DNA of 64,000 nucleotides from CAWCUZ01 sp963798795. Its GTDB lineage: Bacteria; Acidobacteriota; Vicinamibacteria; Vicinamibacterales; SCN-69-37. Of this stretch, positions 39,335-49,980 are shown piece after piece; position 1 is the stretch's first letter; each line of letters opens with the position of its first letter. The DNA is taken from NCBI GenBank assembly GCA_963798795.1, contig CAWCUZ010000001.1:248001-312000 (forward strand). The letters are read 5' to 3'. The position numbers were made by a program, and so were the translations under genes. The notes beneath the pieces were generated by a model that had not been told where the DNA came from, ran no database searches, and saw only the letters and a list, made by a program, of their open reading frames with translations.

Positions 39335-41137
39335 ATGCGGAACGGGTTCGGCAGGGTCGGTCTGGTCGTGAGCCTCGCCGCCGGCGCGGCGATGGCGATG
39401 CTGCAGGTCCTGCACGCTGGGGCGCCGGCGCCGGTGGCCGATGCCGCCCAGCGGGGAGACAAGGCGGCCGTCGCTGACCTGATCCGGGCGCATGCGGACG
39501 TCAACGCGGCCCAGGCCGATGGCATGACGGCCCTGCACTGGTCGGCGCTCAACGGCGACACGGCGATCGTCGATGCGCTGCTGGCCGCGCACGCGAGGGT
39601 CGACCCGGTCACGCGCATCGGCGACTACACGCCGCTCCACCTGGCGGCCGAGCGCGGACAGGCCGCCGTCGTGACGCGTCTGCTGGCCGCCGGCGCCAAC
39701 GTCGCGGCCGTGACGTCGACCGGCGTGCAGCCCATTCACCTGGCCGCCGAGGCCGGCAGCGCCGAGGCCGTGGGCGCGCTCCTGAACCAGGGCGCCGACA
39801 TCGAAGTGAAGGACACGACCCACGGACGGACGCCGCTGATCTTCGCGGCCTCCAAGGACCGCCTCGACGCGATGAAGACCCTCATCGCGCGCGGTGCCGA
39901 CGTGCAGGCGACGACCACGGTGATCGACTACGTCGAACGCTCCAAGGAGGACAGCGCGGACCGCGCGGCCGCGACGCGGGCGTCCGGATCCGGGCCGGCG
40001 GGCGGGCGGGGCGGCGGCCGCGGCGCGAACGCGGCGGCCGCGGCGGCATCCGCCGCCGCCAACTACGACCCGAATGACCCCGACCTGGCGTCCCAGGCCG
40101 CAGCCTACGGCCGGGGCGGCCGGGGCGGCCGCGGCGGCCGCGCCGGCGGGGGCGGGCGCGGTCCGTCCGACACCGAGATCATCGGCAAGCAGGGCGGCTT
40201 CACGGCGCTGCACTACGCCGCCCGGGATGGCTACGCGGATGCGGTCGCGCTGCTGCTCGACGGGACGGCGGACGTCAACACGCGGACGGCCGGCGACGCG
40301 TCGACGCCGCTGCTGGTCGCCGTCATCAACGGGAACTACGACATCGCGACGACCCTGCTCGACCGCGGGGCCGATCCCAACCTTGCCGACGATGACGGCA
40401 TCGCGCCGCTGTTCGCGGTGCTGAACAACGAGTGGGCGCTGCGCACATGGTACCCGCAGCCGACCGCCGGGCGGGAGCAACAGGCGTCGTACCTCCAGCT
40501 CATGGAGAAGCTGCTCAACGCGGGCGCCGATCCGAACGCGCGCACGATGACGCACGTGTGGTTCGCGGCCTACAACGCGGGCCGGATGGGCGTGGACTTC
40601 GCCGGCGCGACGCCGTTCTGGCGCGCGGCGTACGCGCTGGACGTCGACGCGATGCGGCTGCTCACGAAATACGGCGCCGATCCGAACATCCCGACGATCA
40701 CCTATGGCTCGGCCAAGCGCCCCAACGACCCGTCGGGCCTGGAAGCGGTGCCGCCGGGCGGTCCTCACGTGCCGCCGTTTCATGCGGCGATGGGCGTCGG
40801 CTACGGGACCTCGCGCGTCGCACAGCAGCATCGGCACGTGCCGGACGGCTGGATGCCGGCGGCGACGTACTTCGTGGAAGAACTGAAGGTCGACGTCAAC
40901 ATGCGCGACGCCGACGGATTCACGGCGCTTCACCACGCCGCCGCCCGCGGTGACAACGAGATGATTCTGTATCTGGTCCAGCACGGCGCGGACGTCATGG
41001 CCGTCAACCGCGCGGGCCAGACGACCGTGGACATGGCCAACAGCCCGGAGCAGCGGACGCAGCCCTTCCCCAAGACGATCGCGCTGCTCGAGGGCATGGG
41101 GGCCAAGAACAATCACAAGTGCCAGGCGTGCAAGTAG
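39335..41137 (+). CDS. exported ankyrin-repeat protein with C-terminal CxxC tail
   Basis: 600 residues, frame intact. After a signal peptide come about four ankyrin repeats (for example GMTALHWSALNGDTAIVDAL, DYTPLHLAAERGQAAVVTRL). A Gly/Arg/Ala-rich insertion follows around residues 208-280, then more repeats (GFTALHYAARDGYADAVALL and onward). The protein ends with NHKCQACK right before the stop codon, a lone CxxC. It sits ten bases after the DUF1552 gene, so the three form one operon; a scaffold for the two partners is plausible. Confidence 0.85.
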   Translation: MRNGFGRVGLVVSLAAGAAMAMLQVLHAGAPAPVADAAQRGDKAAVADLIRAHADVNAAQADGMTALHWSALNGDTAIVDALLAAHARVDPVTRIGDYTPLHLAAERGQAAVVTRLLAAGANVAAVTSTGVQPIHLAAEAGSAEAVGALLNQGADIEVKDTTHGRTPLIFAASKDRLDAMKTLIARGADVQATTTVIDYVERSKEDSADRAAATRASGSGPAGGRGGGRGANAAAAAASAAANYDPNDPDLASQAAAYGRGGRGGRGGRAGGGGRGPSDTEIIGKQGGFTALHYAARDGYADAVALLLDGTADVNTRTAGDASTPLLVAVINGNYDIATTLLDRGADPNLADDDGIAPLFAVLNNEWALRTWYPQPTAGREQQASYLQLMEKLLNAGADPNARTMTHVWFAAYNAGRMGVDFAGATPFWRAAYALDVDAMRLLTKYGADPNIPTITYGSAKRPNDPSGLEAVPPGGPHVPPFHAAMGVGYGTSRVAQQHRHVPDGWMPAATYFVEELKVDVNMRDADGFTALHHAAARGDNEMILYLVQHGADVMAVNRAGQTTVDMANSPEQRTQPFPKTIALLEGMGAKNNHKCQACK

Positions 41138-41252
41138 CGCGCGGCATCGGCACCTGCTGAGCGTTCGGCTGGAACCGCCGCGAGCATCGGGCGCGGCGTG
41201 ATCGGCGGCTGTCCCCCTGTATCGCTGCACGCTCCCTTTCGAGGTCCCATCC

Positions 41253-44200
41253 ATGCTGCGATCCTTGGCCGTGCTCGCCCTGGGGTTCGCCGGCGCCTTC
41301 GTCCCGGCCCAGGCGCCGGGCCCGTCATCCGCGCCCCTCTTCGGCGACCTGTCGTGGCGTCAGATCGGCCCGTTTCGCGGAGGGCGTCTGGCGGCCGTCA
41401 CCGGCGTCGCGTCCGCGCCGGAGACGTACTACATCGGCGCCGCCCTGGGCGGCGTCTGGAAGTCCACCGATGGCGGCAACCGCTGGACGCCGATGTTCGA
41501 CCACGCGGGCCCTCTCGGGTCAATCGGCGCCATCGCCGTGTCGGCCTCGAATCCGGACGTCGTCTACGTCGGCACCGGCGAATCGGCCCCGCGCGAGGAC
41601 GCGTCGTTCGGCGACGGCGTATGGAAGTCCACCGACGCCGGCGGCACGTGGACGCATGTCGGCCTCGAGGACAGCCGGCACATCGCACGGATCGTGATCG
41701 ACCCGCGCAATCCCGATGTCGTCCTTGTCGCGGCCCAAGGGCACGTCTACGGTCCGAGCGAACAGCGCGGCGTGTTTCGCTCGACCGATGGCGGCCGCAA
41801 CTGGGCGAAGGTCCTCTATGAGGATGCGGTGAGCGGCGCCATCGAGCTGGCCGCCGATCCCGACAATCCGTCGACGGTGTTCGCCGCGCTGTGGCAGGTG
41901 CAGCGTCAGCCCTGGCACCTCGAGAGCGGCGGGCCCGGCAGCGGTCTCTACAAGTCCACCGACGAGGGCGCCACGTGGACGCCGGTCACCGGCCACGGCC
42001 TGCCCGAGACCGTCCTCGGCAAGATCGGCGTCTCGGTGGCGGCTGGCACCGGCGGCCGGCGCGTGTACGCGCTGGTCGAGGCGGCGCACGGCGGCCTCTT
42101 CCGCTCGGATGACGCCGGCGCCACGTGGACGCAGACGAGCGACTCGCATCCGCTGTACACACGCGCGTGGTACTTCACCAAGGTCTTCGCGCACCCGACG
42201 AATCCGGACATCGTCTACGTGGTGGGCAACGCGCTCTGGCGATCGACGGACGGCGGCCGCACGTTCGCGCGCGTGAGCCTGCCCGGCGGCGACAACCACG
42301 ACCTGTGGATCAACCCGCGCAATCCGGTGCGCATGATCGAGGGCAACGACCAGGGCGTCGTCCTGACCGTCAACGGCGGCGCCACGTGGGACAAGCGCGA
42401 CAACCTGCCGATCGGGCAGTTCTACCACGTGTCCACCGACACCGGGTTCCCCTATCACGTGTTCGGCGGACAGCAGGACATGGGCGCGCTCGGCATTGCC
42501 ACGCGCGGCTGGGGCGGCATCGACGACAAGGACTGGTTCGACGTCGGCAGCGACGACGCGGAGTGCGGATGGGTGTGGCCGGTGCCGTTCGACAATCAGT
42601 TGATCGTCGCCGGCGGCTACAACGGCGCGCTGACGATCTTCGACACCCGCAGCCACCAGATCCGTGACATCGCGCCGTGGTCCAACGCGAGCGGCGGGCA
42701 CCCGGCCTCCGACGTGAAGTACCGGTTCACCTGGACGTCGCCCGTCGTGTTCTCGCCGACGGATCCGCGCCTGCTCTACATGGGGTCGCAGTACCTGATG
42801 GCGTCGCGCGACCTCGGCCACAGTTGGACGGTCGTGAGCCCCGACCTGACACGCAACGATCCCACGAAGCAGGGGTCGTCTGGCGGGCCGCTGACGCAGG
42901 ACAACGCCTCAGTCGAGTACCTACGACGTCATCTTTTCGATTGCGCCGTCGCCCGTGCAGGCCGGCCTGATCTGGGTCGGCACCGATGACGGCCTGGTGC
43001 AGCTCTCGTCGGATGCCGGCGCGCACTGGACGAAGGTGACGCCGCCGGGTCTGAAGGAGTGGGCGAGAGTGTCGCTCGTCGAGGCGTCGCACTTCGACGC
43101 CGACACGGCGTACATCGCCGTCGACGCCCACAAGCTCGACGACCTGACGCCATACATCTACCGCACGCACGACCGCGGCAAAACGTGGACGCTCATCACC
43201 ACGGGACTGCACGCGCCGTCGCACGTGTGGGTCGTGCGTGAGGAATCCCGAACGCAAGGGCCTGCTCTTCGCCGGGACCGAGAGCGGCATCTTCGTGTCG
43301 TTCGACGACGGCGACCACTGGCAGTCACTGCAGCTCAACCTGCCGCCGACTTCGGTGCGCGACATTGCGTTCCACGGCGACGATCTGGCGGTGGCGACGC
43401 ACGGCCGGTCGTTCTGGGTGCTGGACGGGATCTCGGCGCTCCGCGAAGCCACGGCGGCGATGGCCGGCGCGCCGGCGCATCTGTACACGCCGGCGCCGGC
43501 CGTCCGCGTGCACGAACGCGTCACCTATGTCATCCCGGTGGATGGCGTGGCCGACAATCCGCCGGACGCCGCGATCGACTACGTGGTCGGCCGGCCGGGC
43601 GGCGCCACGACGGTGCGGCTCGACGTCGTCGACGCGGCCGGCCGAACCGCGTTCAGCGCATCGAGCGCGGCCGACTCGACCCCGCGTCTGCCAACGACCT
43701 CCGGCATGCACCGCGTCGTCTGGGACCTCCGCTACCCGCTGCCGGACTTGATTCCAGGGACGGCCTACGACGAAACCAATCCGCGCGGCGTGATGGCCGT
43801 GCCCGGCCAATACACGGTCAAGCTCACGGTGGGCGATCGCGTGGTCTCGGCGCCGCTCGCGGTCGTGAAAGATCCGCGGTCGAGCGCCACCATCGAGGAC
43901 ATGACGGCGGAGTTCGATCTGGCGACGCGATTGATGGCGATGCTCAGCGAGCTGCACGGCGTCGTGCGCCAGATCCAGGACGTCCGCACGCAGATCGACG
44001 CGCTCAAAACGCGGGTCTCCGGCGGGTCGGACGCCGGCCTGGCCCTCGATCAATTCGACGAGGCGACCGACAGCGTGCTGCACCAGATCTACGAGCCCGA
44101 AGCCAGGTCGAACAACGACCTGCTGAACTATCCGATGCGGCTGAACGTGCGCCTCGCCTATCTCGAGGACGAGGTGGACTACGGCGACGGCGCGCCGACG

Positions 44201-44344
44201 GAGCAGTTCCGCCAGATGGCCGCCGAGTACCGCAACGCGCTGGACGCCCAGGAGGCGCGCTGGAAGGCGATCGTGACGACGGACCTCCCTGCGCTCAACC
44301 GGCAACTGGCCGCGCTCGGCCTGCCGCAGATCACGATCCGGTAG
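41253..44344 (+). CDS. exported VPS10/sortilin-like BNR beta-propeller protein
   Basis: About 1,030 codons after joining three frames (shifts near 42918 and 43236). A signal peptide is followed by repeated Asp-box/BNR blades such as GGVWKSTDGGNRWTPMF, GVWKSTDAGGTWTHVGL, and GVFRSTDGGRNWAKVLYED. The C-terminal region (from FVLDG..) has an FN3-like domain (YTVKLTVGDRVVSAPL) and a helical tail. These proteins are common in Acidobacteriota and Bacteroidetes and are often misnamed glycosyl hydrolases; no catalytic residues are evident. Polymer or ligand binding is inferred. Confidence 0.8.
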
Positions 44345-44501
44345 CCGGGGCGTTCCGGCTCGCCCGTTCATCCGGGCCTCCGCCGCCGGCGCCGAAGAAG
44401 TCGCGGCTCAACCCGTTGCTCGACAGCCTGCCCGAGGTGCCGGTGGCGCGTCCCGGCCGGGACGGCACGGCACAGTGGCTGAGCGAACCTGCGCTACATA
44501 A

Positions 44502-46617
44502 CTAGCGGATCACCCGGAGCGCCAACAGGTGCCGCTCGACGTCGTTGCCGCTGCCGGCGGCCAGCGAGATGACGTAGTCGCCAGGCGCCAGCGGCGCCAG
44601 GCTCACGTCGACGGCCAGCATCGACTGTCCAAGGTCATCCCGCTCGGTGAGGGTCACATCCAGCGGCATCGGCTGGCCGAGCCGGTCGAGCAGGACGGCG
44701 GATCGCGTGTCGATCGGCTGCAGCAGCGGCCACTCGATGTGCGCGCGCTCTGTCCGCCGGTATTGCGCATCCGCCACCGGCAGCAGCGGTGAGCGTGGCG
44801 CAGGCGTCGCGCGGAACAGCATCGGCTCGCCCAGCACATGTCCGGTCGTCGGCCTGACGTCGATCTGATCGCTCACGGGCTCGCCGTCACCGCGCGCAAC
44901 GACGCTCACCCGCCAGGGTCCGGTCGTGGCGTCGGCCAGCGGCACGCGAACCAGCGTGGACCGCGTGGCCGGCGCGATGTGGCCGTCCTGCTCCCCGACG
45001 GTCGTGCCGCCCTGGGTCGAGACCCTCACGTGGACGTCGGCGCCGGCGGCCCAGCGGCCGCGCTCGATGGGCCCGTTCGCCAGCTCGGCCACCACCGCGA
45101 GCTCTCCGCCCAGGACCGTACCGCGCGCCCGGATGTCGGCGTCCTCGCGCAGGCGTGACAAGGCGGCGATCGCCGTCTCAACCGGTGACGGCGCCTGAGT
45201 GGGCGCCGCGGCCGTCTGCTCGCGCGCGCGCATTTCTTCCTCGGTTGGCGCCAGGTACCCGCGCCGCGCGCGGACGTTCACGCCCGGCCGCTTGACGCGG
45301 ACCTGGATCGACCGGAACTTGCCGTCCATCTTCTTGTTGGTCGAGTAGTACCCGAGCAGGTAGTACGCCGACACGTCGTCCAGGATGCGCTTGAGTCCGC
45401 CGGCCAGGTCGTTCGTGTTCACCACGGCGAGGCCGTCCGTATTTGCGGCGAGCATCCGGACGGCGTCCGTGCGGTCGCGCAGACGTGCGAACTCGCGGCC
45501 GCCGGCCGAGTCGGATCCGCCCCGAACGTCCTGGTTGATGGGCGTGTCGAACGCCGCGAGGCCGCCGGGGTCGACGGGATAGAACGAGATGTTGAATCGA
45601 TTTGCCCGGGCGGCCAGGTCCTGCAGACGCCGCCGATCGTCCAGGTTCGCCAGCCGCCGCAGCCGGGCCTCGCACGAGGCGGCGTCATTCGTGGTCGGAC
45701 TGCTGCCGCCCAGCGTGATCCGTCCGAGCGGGGCCCTCACCGTGGGGACCGCCTGGAACTTGCTCGCCTCGTTCAGCAGCGAGCCGCTCGGCGGGAACAC
45801 GACCCACCCGGTCGTGAAAGGGATCAACACCGTGCGCGCGTCCCGCAGCCGACCCAGATACTCGACGAGCGCCTCGAGGGCCGTGAGCGTCGAGATCCTC
45901 GCGCCGGCGGTCGATGAGCACGTCCAGCAGCGGCCGCCCGGCGCCGTCGTCGTCGACGATCCACTCGGTGGCGTTCGGGTTGCTCGGATCGACGGCGTAG
46001 CAGCCGGCCATCAGGTCCTCTTCGGCGTCGCGGCGGATCGAGTCGCGCTCGCCCCACGGCCAGAACGACCCGAGCTGTCCGCCGATGTCGCCGACGCGGC
46101 GGCCCAGGATGAGGTCGCGCGGCCTCTGCAGCGGCGTCGTCACGCCGAACAGGTCGGTGGGACCCACGACGCGATTCAACAGGTCGACGAGCGGACCCCG
46201 CGTCCGGCGCGATCCTTCAATCGTGACGTGGTAGTAGTCCAGAAACACCACGAACACGCGGTTGCGCGGGTCGGCGGCGAGCGCGTTCCCCTCTTCCTGC
46301 GTGTTGGGGTCGCGCCGTTCGACCTCGGAAAGGCCTTGCAGCGGCTGGACGAACTCGACGCTCTCGACGCTCTGCGGCGTGCCGTCCTCGAGCACCTCGA
46401 AGTCGTCTTTCGTGAGGCCCGCAACGACCGTGCCGTCGCGTTGGGGATAGACGTCCACCGTCACCAGGTTCGCGCCGGCCCGGAAGATCGGCGGCCGCTG
46501 CGGCGGGTTCTGCCGTGGCTGTTGAGCCGTGACGACCGCCGTGAACAGCGCGGCGAGGATCGAGAGCCCGAAGCCGAGAGCCGGAAGCCGGGAATCAGCG
46601 GCCGAGAGCCTGATCAT
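44502..46617 (-). CDS. exported VWFA-related acidobacterial protein, copy A
   Basis: About 705 codons. A signal peptide precedes RPPIFRAGANLVTVDVYPQR and LTKDDFEVLEDG, the classic start of the TIGR03436-type VWFA-related domain. VVFLDYYHVTIEGS occupies the place of the first MIDAS strand, but the usual D-x-S-x-S is not there. Farther on are AYYLLGYYSTNKKMDGKFRS and RARRGYLAP, the conserved end of the domain. The last 250 residues are Ig-like. One base shift near 45893. Its ATG overlaps the stop of paralogue B, so the two are one operon. Confidence 0.85.
46561..46611. repeat. imperfect 14-bp tandem repeat (CGAGAGCCGGAAGC)
   Basis: Units at 46561-46574, 46575-46588, a diverged 46589-46602 and a partial copy from 46603. 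The array codes for the region before and within the signal peptide of VWFA protein A (ADSRLPALGFGLS). Confidence 0.7.
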
Positions 46618-48654
46618 CGCCGTACCCGAATAGCCACGAGTGTCCGCACCTCCTGCGTTCCGGAGCCGGCGGTCAGCTCGATGACATAGTCGCCGCCAAG
46701 CGCCGCGAGATTCAGATCGCCGACCAGGACCGTTCCGGACAATCGCGTCTGCTCCGTGACGGGCAGGTCGAGTGCGAGCGGCTGTCCCTGCCGGTCGAGC
46801 ACCCGCGCCGTCCGTCGATCCAGCGACGCGAGCACCGGCCACTCGAGATGAAGGCGCTCGCTCCGCCAGAACGCGAAGTCAGCCGCCGGACGGATCGGCG
46901 AGCGCGGGCCCGGCGCCGCGCGGAACAGGATCGGATCGCCCACGAGCAGACCGGCCGCCGGAGCCTTCACCGTGAACTGGTCGCCGATCGCGCGTACCGA
47001 CGTCGCGCTGACGGTGGTCTTGACCAGCCACGGCCCGGCGGCGCCCGGCGCGAGGCCGACGTCGGCCATCGCGCCACGTGCGCCGGCGTCGACGTGGCCG
47101 TGCCCGGTGCCGACGACGGTTCCATCAGCCGCCGCGACGGTCACCGCGAGATCGGCGCCGCGCGCCCAGTCGGTCATCACCGCGTCTTCCGGCAGTTCGG
47201 CAACCACGGTCAGCCTGCCCGGGGCCGCGCTGGCGTAGCTGGCGACGGGCCGGTCCGCCCGGATCAGATCCAGCAGGCTCAACGCGTCGTCAACCGGGGA
47301 GGCCCCGGAGGGCGCCGTCCGGCTGGCGCGCACCATTTCTTCGGTCGGCGCCAGGTAGCCGCGCCGCGCGCTCACGCGCACGTCCGGCCGCCGGACCGCC
47401 ACCTCAATCTTCCGGAACTTGCCGTCCAGCTTCGTGTTCGACGAGTAGTAACCGAGCAGGTAGTACGCCGACAAATCCTCCTCGAGTTTCCGCAGCGGCG
47501 TGGCGAGGTCGTTGGTGTTGAGGATGGCGGTGCCGTCGGTGTTTTCGGAGAGCGTGCGCAGCGTGTCGAGCCGTTGCGCGACGTCGTCCATGGTGGGGCA
47601 CCCCAGTTGGACAATCGGGTCGAGGTCGGGGCGCGGTCTCGTCGTGATCGGCGGCGGGCCCGCCGAGCCGGGGTGCTGCCCAAGGTCGCAATCGTAGGCG
47701 CCGAGCCGCCGGGGATCGAACGTGGTGAACGAGACGTTCCAGCGGCTCGCTTCCTGGAGCAGGTCCCGATAGCGGAGCGTGAAATCCATATCGAAGAGGC
47801 GCTGCGTGGTGGCCGTGCACTCGAGTGCGTACGGGGCGGGCGTGACCCGGTGGAGGAACGGCCCTCCCAGCTTCCAGCCGCCGCTGATCAGCAGCAGGTT
47901 GGTGCGTTCGTCGCGGAGGGCCGAGAGCCGCCGCATCAGGCTTTCGAGCGATGAGAGCGTTTTGTCGAGCCGGAGGCGCTCGAGCGGGATCCGGAGGCCG
48001 CCGCATCGGGACGCCATCTCCCGTTCTTCGGGTGTCGTGCGGCCGTCGTCCGCGCCCCAGTACCAGGTACTTCGTCAGCATCGTCTCGATCGATTCGAGG
48101 CGGCGGCCGAAGACGATCTGCTGCACCGGCGTATCCGGCGTCATGATCGCGACCAGGTCGTTCGGCCCGATCACGCGGTTCAGAAAGTCGATCAGCGGCG
48201 CGCGCGCCGTATACGAGCCCTCGAGGGTGACGTGATACAGGTCCAGAAACAGCACGAACACGCGATTGTGCGGATCGGCGGCGAGTTCCTCCCCTTTCTC
48301 CGCCGTGTTCGGGTCCCGCCGTTCGGCGTCCATCGTGTACGGCGGCAGCTTGATGAACTCGAACGTGTCGACCGTCTGCGGCTTGCCGTCTTCCGCGATC
48401 TCGAAATCGGCGGCCGTCAGCCCCTCGACGATGCGGCCGTCCTGGCGCGGGTAGGCGTCCACGTAGACGAAGTTCGCCCCGCCGCGGAAGACCGGCGGGC
48501 GCTGCTGCTGAGCCGGATCCTGCGAAGTGGACGTGAACGTGGACGCGGGGGGATGCGGCGGGCCGGAATCCGCACCGGAGGCCGCGACGATCGTGCCAGT
48601 CAGCAGCGCAACGACCAGGGTCGCGCGCCCGACTGGACGAGCCGAAGGAGTCAT
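46614..48654 (-). CDS. exported VWFA-related acidobacterial protein, copy B
   Basis: About 680 codons, paralogous to the downstream gene. After the signal peptide come RPPVFRGGANFVYVDAYPRQ and LTAADFEIAEDGKPQTV, then VLFLDLYHVTLEGS. The conserved domain end reads AYYLLGYYSSNTKLDGKFRK and SARRGYLAPTEE, followed by an Ig-like C-terminal half similar to copy A. One base shift near 48053. ATG 48654 is the start (TPSARPVGRATLVVALLTG). A secreted adhesion or scaffold role is inferred for this lineage-typical family. Confidence 0.85.
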
Positions 48655-48729
48655 GGGTCTCCCCTGCGGCACTGGCCCGGCCAGTCTACCGCGTCGGGGA
48701 CGACGTGACCAGCCTCGGAGGCGAGGGCG

Positions 48730-49935
48730 CTACCTGGCCGGTACGACACCGAACTCGGCGGCGTGCTTCTCCCGCCCGATCCCGACGACGAACGCCGCCA
48801 GGAGGAACACCGTGAGCGCCGTGAGCGCCATCGTGGTGGCAAACGAAAAACGTTCGGCGAACAGCGCTTCGATATACGCGATGCTCCCGGCCGCCGCGAC
48901 GCCGCACTGGTACGCGAAACCCGGCAGGAAGCCTCGCACCGAGTCGGGCGCCAGCTCGCTGATGTGTGCCGGCACGACGCCCCAGGCGCCCTGCACCATG
49001 AACTGCAGCAGAAACGCGCCGAGCACCAGCAGCGCCGTGGTCGGCGCAAACGCCCACAACGGGATCACGACCACCGCCAGCAGCAGCGAGGTCACCATCG
49101 CGCGCCGGCGCCCCACGCGGTCCGAATAGCGGCCCACCACGATGCCGCCGATGATCGCGCCGACGTTGTAGAGGATGGCGATGTACGACGCACCCTGCAC
49201 GCTGAACCCGCGGTAGTCCTTGAGGAACGTCGGATACAGGTCCTGCGTGCCGTGCGACACGAAGTTCATCATCGTCATCATGACGAAGATGTAGAGGAAC
49301 GTCTTCCAGTTCGCGAAGATCGTGCCGAACAGGTGCGACCACTGGTCGTGCTTCGTCCGCTCCCAGACCTCGGACTCCTTGACGTGCGACCGGACGTAGA
49401 TCGCGAGCACGGCCGGCAGGCCGCCGATGAAGAACATGGGCCGCCATCCCCAGTGCGGATAGACGAACAGGTAGCAGATCGCCGCCAGCAGATAGCCGCA
49501 GGCGTAGCCCTCCTGGAGCAGGCCCGACAGGATGCCGCGCTGATGCCGCGGCGCCTTCTCCATCGCGAGCGACGCGCCGACGCCCCACTCGCCGCCCATG
49601 CCGACGCCGAAGAGCGCGCGCAGAATCAGGAACGTCGTGTAGTTCGGCGCCAGGCCCGACGCGACCTCGATGATCGAAAAGAACACGAGATCCACCATCA
49701 GCGGGATGCGCCGGCCAACGCGGTCCGCCATCAGGCCGAAGATGAACGCGCCGACCGGGCGCATGAACAGCGTCATCGACACGGCGAACGCCATCTCGGC
49801 GCGGCTCCGGCCGAACTCTCCGCCGATTTCGGTCAGGGTGAACACGACCAGGAAGAAGTCGAAGGCATCCAGGGTCCAGCCGAGGAAGCCGGCGAAGACC
49901 GCCTGGCGATGATCCGAGGCGCGGCGTGGGGCCAT
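48730..49935 (-). CDS. MFS transporter, sialate/lactate:H+ symporter-like
   Basis: 401 residues, 12 predicted membrane helices, frame intact. The MFS motif between helices 2 and 3 is present (GLMADRVGRRIPLM) and its repeat in the second half is GRYSDRVGRRRAM. The N-terminal FLGWTLDAFDFFLVVFTL resembles the group of sialic-acid (NanT) and lactate (SHS/Jen) transporters. Substrate cannot be fixed from sequence; a carboxylate is likely. Confidence 0.85.
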   Translation of the reverse strand: MAPRRASDHRQAVFAGFLGWTLDAFDFFLVVFTLTEIGGEFGRSRAEMAFAVSMTLFMRPVGAFIFGLMADRVGRRIPLMVDLVFFSIIEVASGLAPNYTTFLILRALFGVGMGGEWGVGASLAMEKAPRHQRGILSGLLQEGYACGYLLAAICYLFVYPHWGWRPMFFIGGLPAVLAIYVRSHVKESEVWERTKHDQWSHLFGTIFANWKTFLYIFVMMTMMNFVSHGTQDLYPTFLKDYRGFSVQGASYIAILYNVGAIIGGIVVGRYSDRVGRRRAMVTSLLLAVVVIPLWAFAPTTALLVLGAFLLQFMVQGAWGVVPAHISELAPDSVRGFLPGFAYQCGVAAAGSIAYIEALFAERFSFATTMALTALTVFLLAAFVVGIGREKHAAEFGVVPAR

Positions 49936-49980
49936 CGGGGCGCGAGTCTAGCACGCGACGGGAGTGTGCCAGACTGGCGC

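Noticed and set aside
34495..39618. A 1,707-codon open frame on the minus strand
   Set aside because: It is antisense to four intact exported-protein genes with clear motifs; it is very rich in Arg, His and Val and has no domain. Such shadows are expected at this GC content.
44345..44501. Possible small proline-rich ORF between the BNR protein and VWFA copy A
   Set aside because: Only visible as a frame running out of the BNR gene, with no start signal or recognisable domain. Nothing else was seen in this gap.
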